A stretch of 64,000 bases of DNA, from the NCBI RefSeq assembly GCF_963169125.1, contig NC_084801.1, forward strand, positions 78,681,696 through 78,745,695. Direction: 5' to 3'. Shown one piece after another: positions 34,996 through 44,813 of this stretch. This stretch comes from Humulus lupulus. Its lineage: Eukaryota; Streptophyta; Magnoliopsida; Rosales; Cannabaceae. The translations under genes were made by a program, and so were the position numbers. The first letter of the stretch is position 1. Every line of letters starts with the position of its first letter. The notes under the pieces are model-generated. The model searched no databases and had not been told where the DNA came from. It was given only the letters and a program-made list of their open reading frames with translations.

Positions 34996-36200
34996 GTAGG
35001 ACTGGCCAGAAACGTGTGCTGAGGCTGTGGAACGGGCTCTTTGCCAAGAGTCTTGGGCTGTGTTAAACATGCTAGAACCACAAAAGAATGAAGATATGAG
35101 GTACACTCCCAACAACAACGGACAATTTCAAGCCAATCAGAATGGTACAAGGGGAAAGTTCAACTCGAGGATCGGCCAGAACTCGGGGAGAACAAACAAT
35201 CCAAGAGGCTCAAGGCCGATTGTTGGGGGAAATAACAAAAGAAAAGGGGGACCTCCTAATCAGGTAATGGCTTGTCCCAACAAACAGCCGAGACGTGAGT
35301 TGGAGCAATGGCCACTGTGAAACAAGTGTAACCGACACCATCGGGGCGAGTGTGGGGTATGTTATAACAGGGGAAAGCCTGGGCACTTTCCTAAAGGGTG
35401 CCAAATGCTTGCCAAGGGCAATGGAAATGACCAGTAGAAACAAATTGGAGGTTCGCCTCGAGATTATGTCCTTATGCAAAGCGACAAAGGAGTTGGACGA
35501 TCTGATATGGTGTCAGGTCAGATTTCTATTGCCCAAACCTCGGCATATGCATTAATGGATACTGGTGCATCGCATTATTTTGTATCTGCATCCTTTGTGG
35601 AAAAATTAAATAGAATGCCTGATCCTATGCCTATTATTTGTGAGGTATCCTTGCCTTCGGGAGAGGATATGCTGATGCGGACATGGGTTAGAGTCATAAC
35701 AGTTTGGATTGAATATCATGAGCTGACGGTGGATCTATTAGTCTTGGACCTACATGAATACAACATCATATTTTGGATTGATTGGTTAACCAGATATGGA
35801 GTCGTTATCAATTGCAAGAATAGAAAAGTGTTCTTCACCCCTGCGGGAGAAGAACCATTCGAGCTCAAGGGTACGTCAAGAGAAAAGAAGTGCCCCATGA
35901 TTTCTACGATGAAGGTGAGAAAAATGTTGAATGACGGATGCATCAGTTTTCTGGCAAACATAGTGGATAAGGAAAAAGGGATGGGCCAACAACCTTCTGA
36001 TGTACCAGTTATGTACAAGTTTCCTGACGTATTTCGTGAAGATCTCCCAAGGATTCCATGATACTGAGACATCGTTTTTGAGATAGAGATAAGTCTAGGA
36101 ACTGCTCTGATCTCAAAGACACCTTACAGGATGGTGCCAGTTGAACACAAAGAGTTGTAGTCACAACTGCAAGAGTTATTGGACAAGAAGTTCATAAATT
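34996..36200 (+). pseudogene. Second gag unit, zinc knuckle, protease and RT start of element F
   Basis: The duplicated capsid continues ('ERALCQESWAVLNMLEPQKN'), then a second zinc knuckle near 35325-35400 (CGVCYNRGKPGHFPKGC, second Cys of the canonical set replaced by Arg). Protease begins at about 35535 with ALMDTGASHYFVSASF; the catalytic DTG is intact, and the domain runs 'DLLVLDLHEYNIIFWIDWL' to 'PDVFREDLPRIP'. Stops near 35320 and 36060 interrupt it. RT starts ('KTPYRMVP', 'LQELLDKKFI') and is cut near 36200. Confidence 0.88.
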
Positions 36201-37954
36201 AAAAGAGGTTTTATTTTTAATGGAAACATGACCTAACTAGTTAAGATAAGAAATTAAGAGCGGTTTTCCTAATTATGTTAAAATTATGCTATTTTCTTAA
36301 AACGATTTTTAGAGATTAAAACCTTATGAAAAATAAAAGGAAAATTAAGAGATTCTTTTCTTAAAAAATAAATAAGGAATTTAATTAGTATTTTCAGGAT
36401 ATAATACCGGCTCAAATCTTTTACATATATAACTGCCAATTAAAAGTAGGGGTTAATATCGAAATTTTTAAAGAATAAGATTTTTAGCGGATTGTAGGAA
36501 AATATTATTGCGATACCCGAGCCTCACTATCGAGACCATAGGATAGGTCTCCCCGAGACTTAGGGTTTAGTCTCAAATTTTTTTAGTACAAATTTCTTGA
36601 ATGGGTTTAAAACCAAATAAGGACTTTTCATCCTTACAAGTGAATTTTTTAAAATTACCAAACTGCCCATAATAATAATAATGAATTATGAAGTGCCACA
36701 ATTAATCCAAGTATATTGTATGGATAATTACAGTATTGGCTAAGCATAATTGGACTATACATTGGAGGGTGAAATCCTGCTTAGAGTTAAGGACTCCGAG
36801 TAAGTCAACTTCTATCGTGTGGCTACAACATGAAACGACTATTGTATTTTATGTTAGTATAGAAACACATATACATATATACGTTGTTGTAGAAAGTATG
36901 CAGAGAGACGTTTGTCTATTGGGTGCTGATTCAAAAAATATGATCGGTAGATATACAACATACCCTAGAAGACTGGCCCCCGTCACACTGCTTGATTTTA
37001 TTATGTATGGTTCATTACCGCGACGAGTGGCCAAGAGGTGAGGATAGCTGGTTCAAACCTAGGGGCACCAAAATAAATGGGACCTAGGGGCTCTCATGCT
37101 TACTTAATCAGTGAAAGCTTAGAACCCAAGCAAGTGCTCTGATAAGTTATTCCCGTATAGTAGCCGTGAATATTGGGCATTCAGTGAGAGTGCCTAGAGA
37201 TACAAGGGGTTGCCAAGTTTGAGTGTGGATGAACACCCTAGGGGCAACTGCTCACCAGCACCACTGATTAACATAGAAGTCTCTGTAAACTCGTGTAACT
37301 TTGATTACACTCTTGAATAGTAGCAATGCCCAAGGAAACTTGATGGTTACCATTGCGAGGTATAAGTAGTGATGCCCTAGGTAGCTTGATGGTTACCCTT
37401 GTGAGGGATTTACTCTTGGATAAGTAGCGATGCCATAGGTAACTCGATAGTTAGCCTTGGTGGGGATATTTATTGGCTAGATCTTAGTGTTGAGACTCGG
37501 TTCTCTCTTACAAATTAGCATTTATGCTGGAGGGCGTGATTAAGATTGAATTGTTGGAAATTTTCGAGCGTTGGTCTCGAATTATATTAAGATATATTAT
37601 ATCTGCTTGCTTTGGGATTTTTTGAGTGCAGGGATTTATTTGTTTATATGAAATAGTTTGTCATTGGTTATCAGTCATTACCGTAAGTTTGCCAGGACGC
37701 TTTTGCGTTCTTGAAATTTAATGCGTAGGGTCTGGACGGATCCGGAACCCTAATTTTCGTGAGCCATTGTTATCTGTGAATAGTAACTTGGCAGTGACCA
37801 CCTGTCTTCTCTACATGCTTTTATTTTAATGTTGAACTTACTAAGCGTTTCTCTTACCTAGTTGTTTCCTGTTGTAGAAAAGAACAAGGGCAATGTAGAG
37901 CATTGAGTGCTGAAGTCTACCTTGTGAATGTACATGTGGACGAAAATGATAAGA
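36201..37954 (+). other. Unassigned repeat-like stretch, no gene seen
   Basis: It replaces the rest of RT in element F and stops at the C' LTR. It is AT-rich to 36730, then mixed. The tail has 'cttacctagttgtttcctgttgtag' followed by 'aaaagaacaagggcaatg', reminiscent of another chromovirus LTR type, but I cannot find clear TG...CA ends or target duplications. The 101-codon frame at 36736 has no recognisable domain. Strand is a guess. Confidence 0.35.
37321..37470 (+). repeat. Three imperfect 46-58 bp repeats
   Basis: Units begin at 37321, 37367 and 37425 with 'tagnnatgcc' and share 'cttgatggttacc' and 'gtgagg'-like parts. They lie in the unassigned stretch. Confidence 0.7.
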
Positions 37955-38589
37955 AAATGATACTTAAAAAAAATACTAAAAATGAAATATCAAGAATTGT
38001 ATATCTCTCTATATTTTGACAGAGCTTTTTCATTACTGGAAAAACCACCCTTGTTTCCCCTATCCAAGGTCTTAGTATTTATAGAGAAAATCCTTGGATA
38101 GGCATTGGGGTAATCACGTGAATCCAAATCCCTCGTGTGACCTGTCTCACACTAATGATAAATATTACAATTTATATTAAGGTACGGTCCAGTCATTAGG
38201 TGAAACTAATCATGGGTCGTCAGGGATGAATGGACATGTGATGTCTGATCATGCACGATTATCTTACGTGTCCGGGAATTGTGGACATGTGATGTCTGTC
38301 CACGCACGTTTATATAACGTATCCAGGCTTATAAAGATCTAGGGAAATGGAAGATCTTTAGCATCCCCCGAGCTGAGTGCAGCGTCAGCTCATGTCTCGG
38401 ATGCTATGCTTCATAAGTGTTTCCAGCTCGTGTCTATTGCGTTGTATTCATCAGCTCGTGCTATTTACTTGGGGAATTACGCTGTCTTTATAGAGGAAAT
38501 ATGAACTTGTGGATCATCTATTAAAGTTCTTGGCTAGCGACCTGTATCAGAGCTGTTTGAAAGACTAGTGCTGAATTTTAGGATGTACA
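37955..38589 (-). mobile_element. 3' LTR of Tat element C' (truncated)
   Basis: On the minus strand it starts TGTACATCC at 38589, directly after a polypurine tract. It matches the C LTR at 22438 and the fragment at 12197. Its far end (expected TGTTGAC on the plus strand) is missing, so it is cut near 37955. A TATA-like 'tatttata' on the plus strand near 38078 is the complement of the LTR promoter. Confidence 0.7.
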
Positions 38590-38603
38590 TTTGCCCCCGA
38601 AGT
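38590..38603 (-). other. Polypurine tract of element C'
   Basis: The minus strand reads TTCGGGGGCAAA immediately before the LTR start, as expected for the primer of second-strand synthesis. It closely resembles the tracts of elements A and B. Confidence 0.75.
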
Positions 38604-38855
38604 CCCTGCACGTGTTCTATGACGTTATTTTTTACTTACACGGTGGGTACTTCTAAACTTCTACCGCGTTTATCTAGGTTTGCCCATTACTTGAGTACTG
38701 GACATGTGGAACGCCATGATTGGCGTTTGTTCGGGATTCGAAGATTGCATTAATGGCCTGGCCAACTTTTTGCCGTTGTTTCATCTTTCGAAACAATATC
38801 CTCGGATCTTGCACTAGTTTGATCGAACGGTGCACGTCGTTAATTGCCTTTTACG

Positions 38856-38863
38856 TATAAATA
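38856..38863 (+). promoter_or_regulatory. TATA box of the antisense gene in C'
   Basis: TATAAATA followed by AGG, about 265 bases inside the 3' LTR. Elements A and B have a TATA-like box about 235 bases inside theirs. A long 5' untranslated region follows. The promoter role is inferred from position and conservation. Confidence 0.45.
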
Positions 38864-38879
38864 AGGTTGGCAATTTTCA

Positions 38880-41571
38880 GGATTCATCATCTTTCATTCG
38901 AAATCTTTCTACATCCTTTCCCTTCTACATTTCCAAATCCTTCTTCCTTCTCAGAAAAATCCAAAATCCCTATGTTGCAAAAATCCTCAAAAAACCCAGC
39001 TACTCAGTGACTCAGGAGTCTTCCAGGAACTCTCCCCTGCAAAGTCTACTTCTTTTATTGAAGAACACACTATACGTCTTTTGGTTTTGAAGAAGCTTTT
39101 CGTTTACGGGTTTCTGTGTTTCTCTTTTTTTTTTATTATATCATGCTCATCTGCACTTCTCTGTAGTCCATATTAGGTTGTTCTCCAAATGTTTTTGGCA
39201 CATAGGCTTCAACTTAAGTTTACTGAGTAGGTCCTAAAATATCTCTAGAACTGTGATATTCATAAAATTGTGTAATTTCTAGGTAAACCTGGGAAATTTA
39301 TGGCAAATTTTAGGAAATTCCCATTCAGGATATAGAAGATGAGAATTTTTAGGGTTCGAAACCAGGTTGCTTAGGGGTTACGCTTCTTGGGTGGTTTTGC
39401 TCTAAACTGCACCCCAAGGAGAGTAGTGGCCTGATTTTCTGACACACAGATCCCTAAACATCAGGGGTCTGTTGGGAAACTTAGGCGCGTAGCGTAGGTA
39501 GCGCGTGGCATCACACCGCGGGCTGAGATTACCTCAGCTCGTGTGTTAAAAGCCTCAGCCTTTCTCCGTGCTTTCTTGCTCGCCCAAGAAGATTCTAGGT
39601 CGCCTACTAAGTGTTCAATCGTTCTTGTTCACCAGACGTTCTAACGGCGCCCAAGAAGAGCATTCCCAAGAAGAATGCAGCTGGCTCATCGTCTCAAAGA
39701 GCCAACAAGGGAAAAGAGGTCTTCTCCGAATCCCATATTCCTCAGTTCGACCCTGTGGTGAAGGAGGAGGACGTGGTCGGACTTGATGCATTCTTCGAGG
39801 AAGAGAGAATTGTCTCCAAAATTACGACCCAAGGAAAGGTCAACAAGATAATGCTATCCCACAAAATTGAGGTTGGGATTGGCGTTATAATTTCTTGATC
39901 TCCATTTGAAGGGGAACGGAGCTACGCACCACTCCAGGATGACTTTGCAACCTGGAGTGATGAGAACCTAAAGGCAGGGTCCTTCCTTCCACTCGATCAA
40001 TACTTTGCCGACTTCCTGAACTATGTGAAGTTGGTGTCGTTTCTGCTCCCCCCGAATTCGTATCGGCTGCTGGCGGAGTTGAAGTACCTTTTCCTGAAGC
40101 ATGAGTGGGAGGTCCCCACTCCGGTGGACTTTCTCTACTTTTTCTGCCTCAAGGCTAGCCTGGATCAATGAGGGTGAGGTGATGGGTTTTATTACTTGAC
40201 CCGATTCCTGAACTCGTCCGCATTCATCGAGCTGCCCAGCCATCCCAATGAATATAAAGATCAATTATTTTATGTCGAATGGGTTTCGCAACTGCAAACA
40301 TCGCAACTTCAATCGTCCTCCTAAGTTTTCTTTTTTTTTCTTAGCTCGTGAAATTAGTCTCTTCGTATCTAGAGTCTTTTCGCGTGTATACTAACCAAGT
40401 AGTATCTTCGTGCAGCCATTTTTGTGAGGACGGCCAAATCTGTGACCCTCGGGGGCCAATGCGGTACTCTGTTGAGGCTTCCACCTAGCGAGAAGGATTA
40501 CCGATAGCTCGTGTCCGATGACACGATGTTGGAGTGTAAATTAAGTACTAAGGGCCAGACTCTGGCCTTGACAAGAACACTGGCCGTGAGCTCCTGCCTA
40601 TCCTCAAAGGGGGTGCTGAGGCCGATGAAGGTGAGGAGCAAGAAGAGGACAAGGTAACTCTAGTGTGGAAGAGGCTTCCTCCCGAGGCTGCTCGGGACCC
40701 TGATGTAGAGCCAGATTCATTGGGGGCAGCAGCCAGCCCCTCTGGCCAAGGAAACCCATACCCCTTTAGGGACTTAGATAGGGCTGTCGCTGACCTTAGG
40801 ATTGTTAGGTTTAACCCAAACCAGCTCGAACATCGTCACCATAATGACCCCAACCGTAACATAACCCTGCATCAGTGTATGGATCACTTAGTGTTACATC
40901 ACGACGTGGGCCATCCTAGGGGCACCGTAGTTGTACACAACACCCTATCCTTTAGGTCAATCTTTTTTGAAAAGTATGAAACAAACCTTAGGTCCTGGGC
41001 CTCCCTTTGCCAGTGTATCCTTGCCCTTGGACTTAGGCAATACGTAGAGAAGTCTAGCCCCAAGGCATAATCTGAGCCTGAACCTCCTCAAATCCAAGAA
41101 ATTGTAGACCTAGTCTCCCCTTCTCCTATAGCGGTTCTGAGGTCGGAGGCCATGGCAATAGACTCCTCCTCTAGCTCGGAGGGTAGGACATTTTGTTATA
41201 TCGTATATACATTTTATGTAAACTGATGACTTTATATGTATATCAACGTCCTTCCCACTCTTTTTCAAGTAAGGAGATGGCACGAAAAGGGGTTCCTGAT
41301 ATCCTCATGATTTTCCAAGAGGGAAAATCTAGCTCGGGGCCACTCGTAAAGAAGCTCCGACTTACATCGAAGAAGGTGCCTCTTGTGGCAGGAATTACCT
41401 CCAAATCCCCAGCTAAGGGGAAAGGCCAGAGCTCGACAGCTCCCACTTCTCAGGAAAAGAGGGGTCCGCCTCCACCTCCTCCTTGATTTCCACCCGCCTC
41501 TGCTCGGGATCAGGCAACACAAGCTGATCCCCCAACGCCTATAGTCCCCACCGCCTCCGTAGGTATTCCGG
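38880..41571 (+). pseudogene. Antisense accessory gene of C' (diverged, decayed)
   Basis: It lies on the strand opposite to the C' pol, between pol and the 3' LTR. The likely first coding exon starts at 39644 with ACG in place of ATG (then 'APKKSIPKKNAAGSSSQRAN'), just after an acceptor-like 'ttcttgttcaccag'. The domain core near 39985-40290 reads 'LDQYFADFLNYVKLVSFLLP' and 'PNSYRLLAELKYLFLKHEWE', the same pattern as the Transposase_28-like region of the A and B genes. A plausible intron spans about 40324-40415. The remainder to 41571 is Pro/Ser-rich with many stops. Its right end is fused directly to an RNase H fragment. Confidence 0.6.
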
Positions 41572-42529
41572 TCAATGGTCAGTCATGACGTGGATTGAAT
41601 GGGATTGGAAATACGGCCCAAGATTTCTGGAGGCTATAATAAGGCAGAAGGCCATCTTTTCCATTAAGGGATACCGCGATTCAGCTCCGAGAAGTCTTTT
41701 GCTTATATAATATACCGGTCTCTGAACCTGATCTTCTTCCCGGCCTAGCACGGCACTGGCTGCATTTTCCATAACAGCCAAATAAAGAAAAAGGGGCTCC
41801 CCTGCCATTAGTTTAGACAATACTGGTGGCTAGGCCAAATGAGTTTTTAGATTGAGAAATGCCCGCTTGCACTCCGCAGTCCATTCAAACTTTTTGTTTC
41901 CTCGGAGTAGGTTATAGAATGGCATACACTTGTTTGTGGATTTAGAAATGAACAGATTAAGGGCTGCCACTCTTCTAGTCAGACTTTGGACATCTTTACG
42001 CGACCTGGGCGAAGGAATTTCTAGTAATGATCTGATCTTGTTAGGGTTCGCCTCTATCCCTCTAGTATTGACTATGAATCCCAGAAATTTTCCTAATACC
42101 ACTCTGAAAGTACACTTCTAGGGATTTAACCTCATGCTATATCTCCTTAAGATCGGGAACATGGTTATCGGCCGTCTTAGATTTGACCAGCATATCATCA
42201 ACATACCCTTCAATGTTTTTCCCGAAATGATCAGCGAACATTCTGTTGACCAATTGCTGGTAGGTAGCCCCGCGTTCTTCAGCCCGAAGAGCATAACTTT
42301 ATAACAGTTAACATTTTTTGGAGCCATAGCTCGGACCTCAGATCTATCCTCGCCTACTCCTGGATCGATATCATCACTCAGGGCAGTATCCTTGCCACTA
42401 GCTTGCTGAGGTTCTTCCACTCCAGGAGCAGTCCTTCCTTCCTGGGATTCCTCGCCTTAGTCATGTATGGCCATTGTTTGCTTCCCGGGTTGTGATTTTC
42501 ACCTCATGGAAATGTTGTAGCATTCCCTA
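41572..42529 (-). pseudogene. RT/RNase H fragment of Tat element C'
   Basis: Reading from 42529 on the minus strand: RT palm ('CYKVMLFGLKNAG'), then 'GKFLGFIVNTRGIEANPNKI', 'FISKSTNKCMPFYNLLRGNK' and RNase H 'GEPLFLYLAVMENAASAVLG', 'ESRYPLMEKMAFCLI'. It matches the element C protein closely. It ends at 'VMTDH' and joins the antisense gene, so the second RNase H and integrase were deleted. Frame breaks near 42110 and 41825. The right side is cut at 42529 by the TRIM. Confidence 0.85.
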
Positions 42530-43195
42530 TGTAACGCCCTACGTCACTATGGTTGCTTCTTGGAATGACGACTGGCCCTAAAAACCAACACGAGTCTTTC
42601 CAGCATGCTTTGTCCTCACTTGCACGCTTCTTGGGAAAACTTCCCAGGAGGTCACCCATCTTGAGATTACTCCAGGTCAAGCACACTTAACTTTTGAGTT
42701 CTCAAGTGATGGGCTACAGAAAAGAAGATGCATCTTGTTGATATTGGTAGTAGCCATCAATCCATTTAAGCCCTCTTCAACTTTGTAGTCCCATACATAC
42801 ACAGTCTTAGAATCATCACACTCGACCTTCCCAGGCGGTGTGGGATTGCACAGCTTTACCCAGTCTTTCCCCTTACAGATCATGGGATTCTGACTGTCAC
42901 AATCACCCCCCCTTACGAGCTCGACATCCCCGTCGGCCACACTTTCGGCTGGATTAAGGCTCTGATACCATTTGTAACGCCCTACGTCACTATGGTTATT
43001 TCTTGGAATGACGACTAGCCCTACAAACCAACCCGAGTCTTTCCACCGATCAATCCATTTAAGCCCTCTTCAACATTGTAGTCCCATACCTACACAATCT
43101 TAGAATCATCACACTTGACCTTCCCCAGGCGGTGTGGGATTGCACAACTTATCCCGGTCTTTCCCCTTACGGATCACAAGATTCAGACTGTCACA
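42530..43195 (-). mobile_element. Cassandra-type TRIM retrotransposon
   Basis: Two LTRs (42530-42901 and 42973-43195) flank only 71 bp. On the minus strand the internal part has a primer site TGGTATCAGAGCC (42958-42970) beside the 5' LTR and a polypurine tract AAGGGGGGGTGATT (42902-42915) beside the 3' LTR, the minimal TRIM layout. Each LTR reads TGTGACAG...GGGCGTTACA. No coding region exists; an 87-codon frame (42677-42940) crosses the LTR and internal parts and is fortuitous. The 5' LTR lacks about 149 bp. Flanks CCCTA and ATCTT do not match, so surroundings were rearranged. The Cassandra identity rests on the 5S-like segment. Confidence 0.88.
42620..42715 (-). other. 5S rRNA-like segment in the TRIM LTR
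   Basis: On the minus strand it contains 'GAACTC' then 'AAGTTAAGTGTGCTTG' (A-box region) and GATGGGTGACCTCCTGGGAA (C-box region), in the order and spacing of plant 5S rRNA. Such a segment is the hallmark of Cassandra elements and is thought to supply RNA polymerase III promoter function. Both boxes look well kept, but the 5' third is diverged, so this is not a 5S rRNA gene. Confidence 0.85.
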
Positions 43196-43372
43196 ATCTT
43201 CCTTAGAGCTGTTACTAAGTGAGTTTTAAACGTGCATTTAACTTGCTAATCGAGGTTTTAAGTCAAAAGTGTAATCAAATCATAAAGAGAGAAATAAACT
43301 TTGAAAATAATTTTATTTACTAAAAATCATAGAGTGTTTGACACTTGGGATCCCAAAATACTGTTTAGAAAT
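43196..43372 (-). mobile_element. Chromovirus-like LTR, left piece (host of element A)
   Basis: The sequence 'ccttagagctgttactaagtgag' through 'gggatcccaaaatactgttt' is the end of a minus-strand family LTR lacking its first dozen bases. It stops at the insertion point of element A and continues at 54996. Confidence 0.8.
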
Positions 43373-43965
43373 TGTTGACCTGGAATTTGGTCAACTAACA
43401 CGGAGTCAGAATATCCTTGATATGAATGAATGTGTAGAGAAAAGCGTAATGACAAAAAGTAATAACAACACGATGTTTTTATAGTGGTTTGGCCCCAGGA
43501 TCTGGTAATAACCTACGTCCACTTAGACTGTTATTGATATAAGAATCAAAGGAGTGATCAAAGAACAAGGGTTCAATGAGTTTCACTAACCTCTGAAGAA
43601 CAATACAATATCACTAGGAGAATTACTCTAGTCTCAAATGATTCAAAAGACAAAAGTCCCTTCCTTGAGCTATCTTTTGTTATTTATAGGCTCAAGGGGG
43701 ATTACAAAAGATTGTTACAGATATTCTTTCCTGAATAATCGGATACTCAGGAGATTGTGTGAGTTAAATTCGGGATTTACAAAGATCTTCACAGTAATGT
43801 TGCTTTGTATGCGGAACCATCGACCAGACTGGTCGCAGGTAAGACTGGGCGGCTTACTGCTTCTAATGCGTCTTCTGGTCGATACCCTAGCAGAGCTCTT
43901 CCAGGTGTCAGCCATGTGTCCAGGGATCACTTGCCACATCATCAATGCTAATTTTTTGGATAGCA
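43373..43965 (-). mobile_element. 3' LTR of element A (593 bp)
   Basis: The plus strand starts TGTTGACCTGG and ends GGATAGCA (the terminal AACA of the partner has become AGCA). The complement of a TATA box, 'tatttata', is at 43681-43688. The partner at 54403 is the same length. Confidence 0.93.
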
Positions 43966-43980
43966 TTTGCCCCCCAGGTT
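43966..43980 (-). other. 3' polypurine tract of element A
   Basis: The minus strand reads CCTGGGGGGCAAA directly before the 3' LTR, the site that primes plus-strand synthesis. A near copy lies internally at 47791-47804. Confidence 0.88.
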
Positions 43981-44200
43981 TATTTATCACGAGCAATAAA
44001 TAAACTTTTGAGCGAACGACTCTTCGGTAACCCCGCCTTACGTGTCAGAACCCTTCGTGTGTTCTTGGAAAAAGTAACCTACTTCTGTCTAATCATGACT
44101 TTTCGGTTTCCCTGTAATAATTCGACGGCCATTCCGCTTCCCCATTCTTCGAAAAAGGGAAACTGATGATTACACCTTTTTAATGCCACAGACAAACTCA

Positions 44201-44207
44201 TATAATA
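44201..44207 (+). promoter_or_regulatory. TATA-like box of antisense gene A
   Basis: CATATAATACC aligns with CATAAATACC of element B (58786-58795), and both are followed by 'cttccttttctt'. It lies about 170 bases upstream of a conserved 5' splice site. A transcription start near 44235 would be expected. The promoter role is inferred. Confidence 0.5.
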
Positions 44208-44375
44208 CCTCGAAATCTTCCTTTTCTTTTTACGCACGCCATTGCCTTCACAAGAAACCCTAAAAACCAGAGTTTTAAACTTCTCCGGAGACCGTTCTTC
44301 TGCATTTTCAAGACTCAGCCCGAGAGTTCCTTGATCTCCGAAGACCCTTTTTCCATCTCCACGATCATTTTCTTG

Positions 44376-44807
44376 GTAAGTTTTCGACTTCTCATGCTTC
44401 GAATTTTCATGATGCATGCCTCTGTATGTTGACTGTTTGCGTTCATCTATTTCTGGTTTGAGACGCTTGTGAGTGGAATGTTTTGTAGGTAAAAAAAAAA
44501 AAAGGTTACGAGTTAGTTCAATAGTCGGGATCATACTTTTAGGACGTAACATCGAAGTAAAAATTCGATCTTTAGGCTAGTTGGAAAATAGGTTTTTTTT
44601 TTCCGCCCTAAGGGGAGTTGAAAAAGCTTTTTTGAAATACTTTTTAGTTTCACCCTTTGATCTGTTTTTCAAACTGTTCGTGCGGAAAACTTAGCTTTTT
44701 GTTAGAATGCTGATTGTATAAAAGCTTGGCTTTTATACTCGACCAGCGTTATTCTAAAAAGCCTTTAGAAATTCTTTATCCTCACCTCCCCATTCTTCTG
44801 TTTGTAG
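44376..44807 (+). other. Predicted 5' UTR intron of antisense gene A
   Basis: A consensus donor CTTG|GTAAGTTTT and a pyrimidine-rich acceptor TTCTTCTGTTTGTAG end six bases before the ATG. Element B has an intron of nearly the same size (440 versus 432 bp) with CCCAG|GTAAT and TTGTCTATTTGCAG at the matching places. Its sequence is T-rich and otherwise diverged. Confidence 0.65.
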
Positions 44808-44813
44808 ACATTG

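Noticed and set aside
36736..37041. 101-codon frame as a host gene
   Set aside because: No domain, no splice context, flanked by retroelement remains.
42620..42715. A genuine 5S rRNA gene
   Set aside because: Only the A-box to C-box part matches well, the 5' third is diverged, and it sits inside a TRIM LTR with no tandem 5S array.
42677..42940. 87-codon minus-strand frame (MADGDVELVRGG...)
   Set aside because: It spans the TRIM internal region, polypurine tract and LTR. Such frames arise from Cassandra sequence and are not genes.
43196..43199. AATC after the right TRIM LTR, matching the start of its internal region, as proof of a multi-LTR tandem
   Set aside because: Four bases are too few; chance or rearrangement explains them as well.
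43638..44166. Frames of 73-121 codons at 43638-44166 and 54668-55015
   Set aside because: They are LTR sequence of element A repeated in both LTRs. Conservation reflects LTR identity, not coding.
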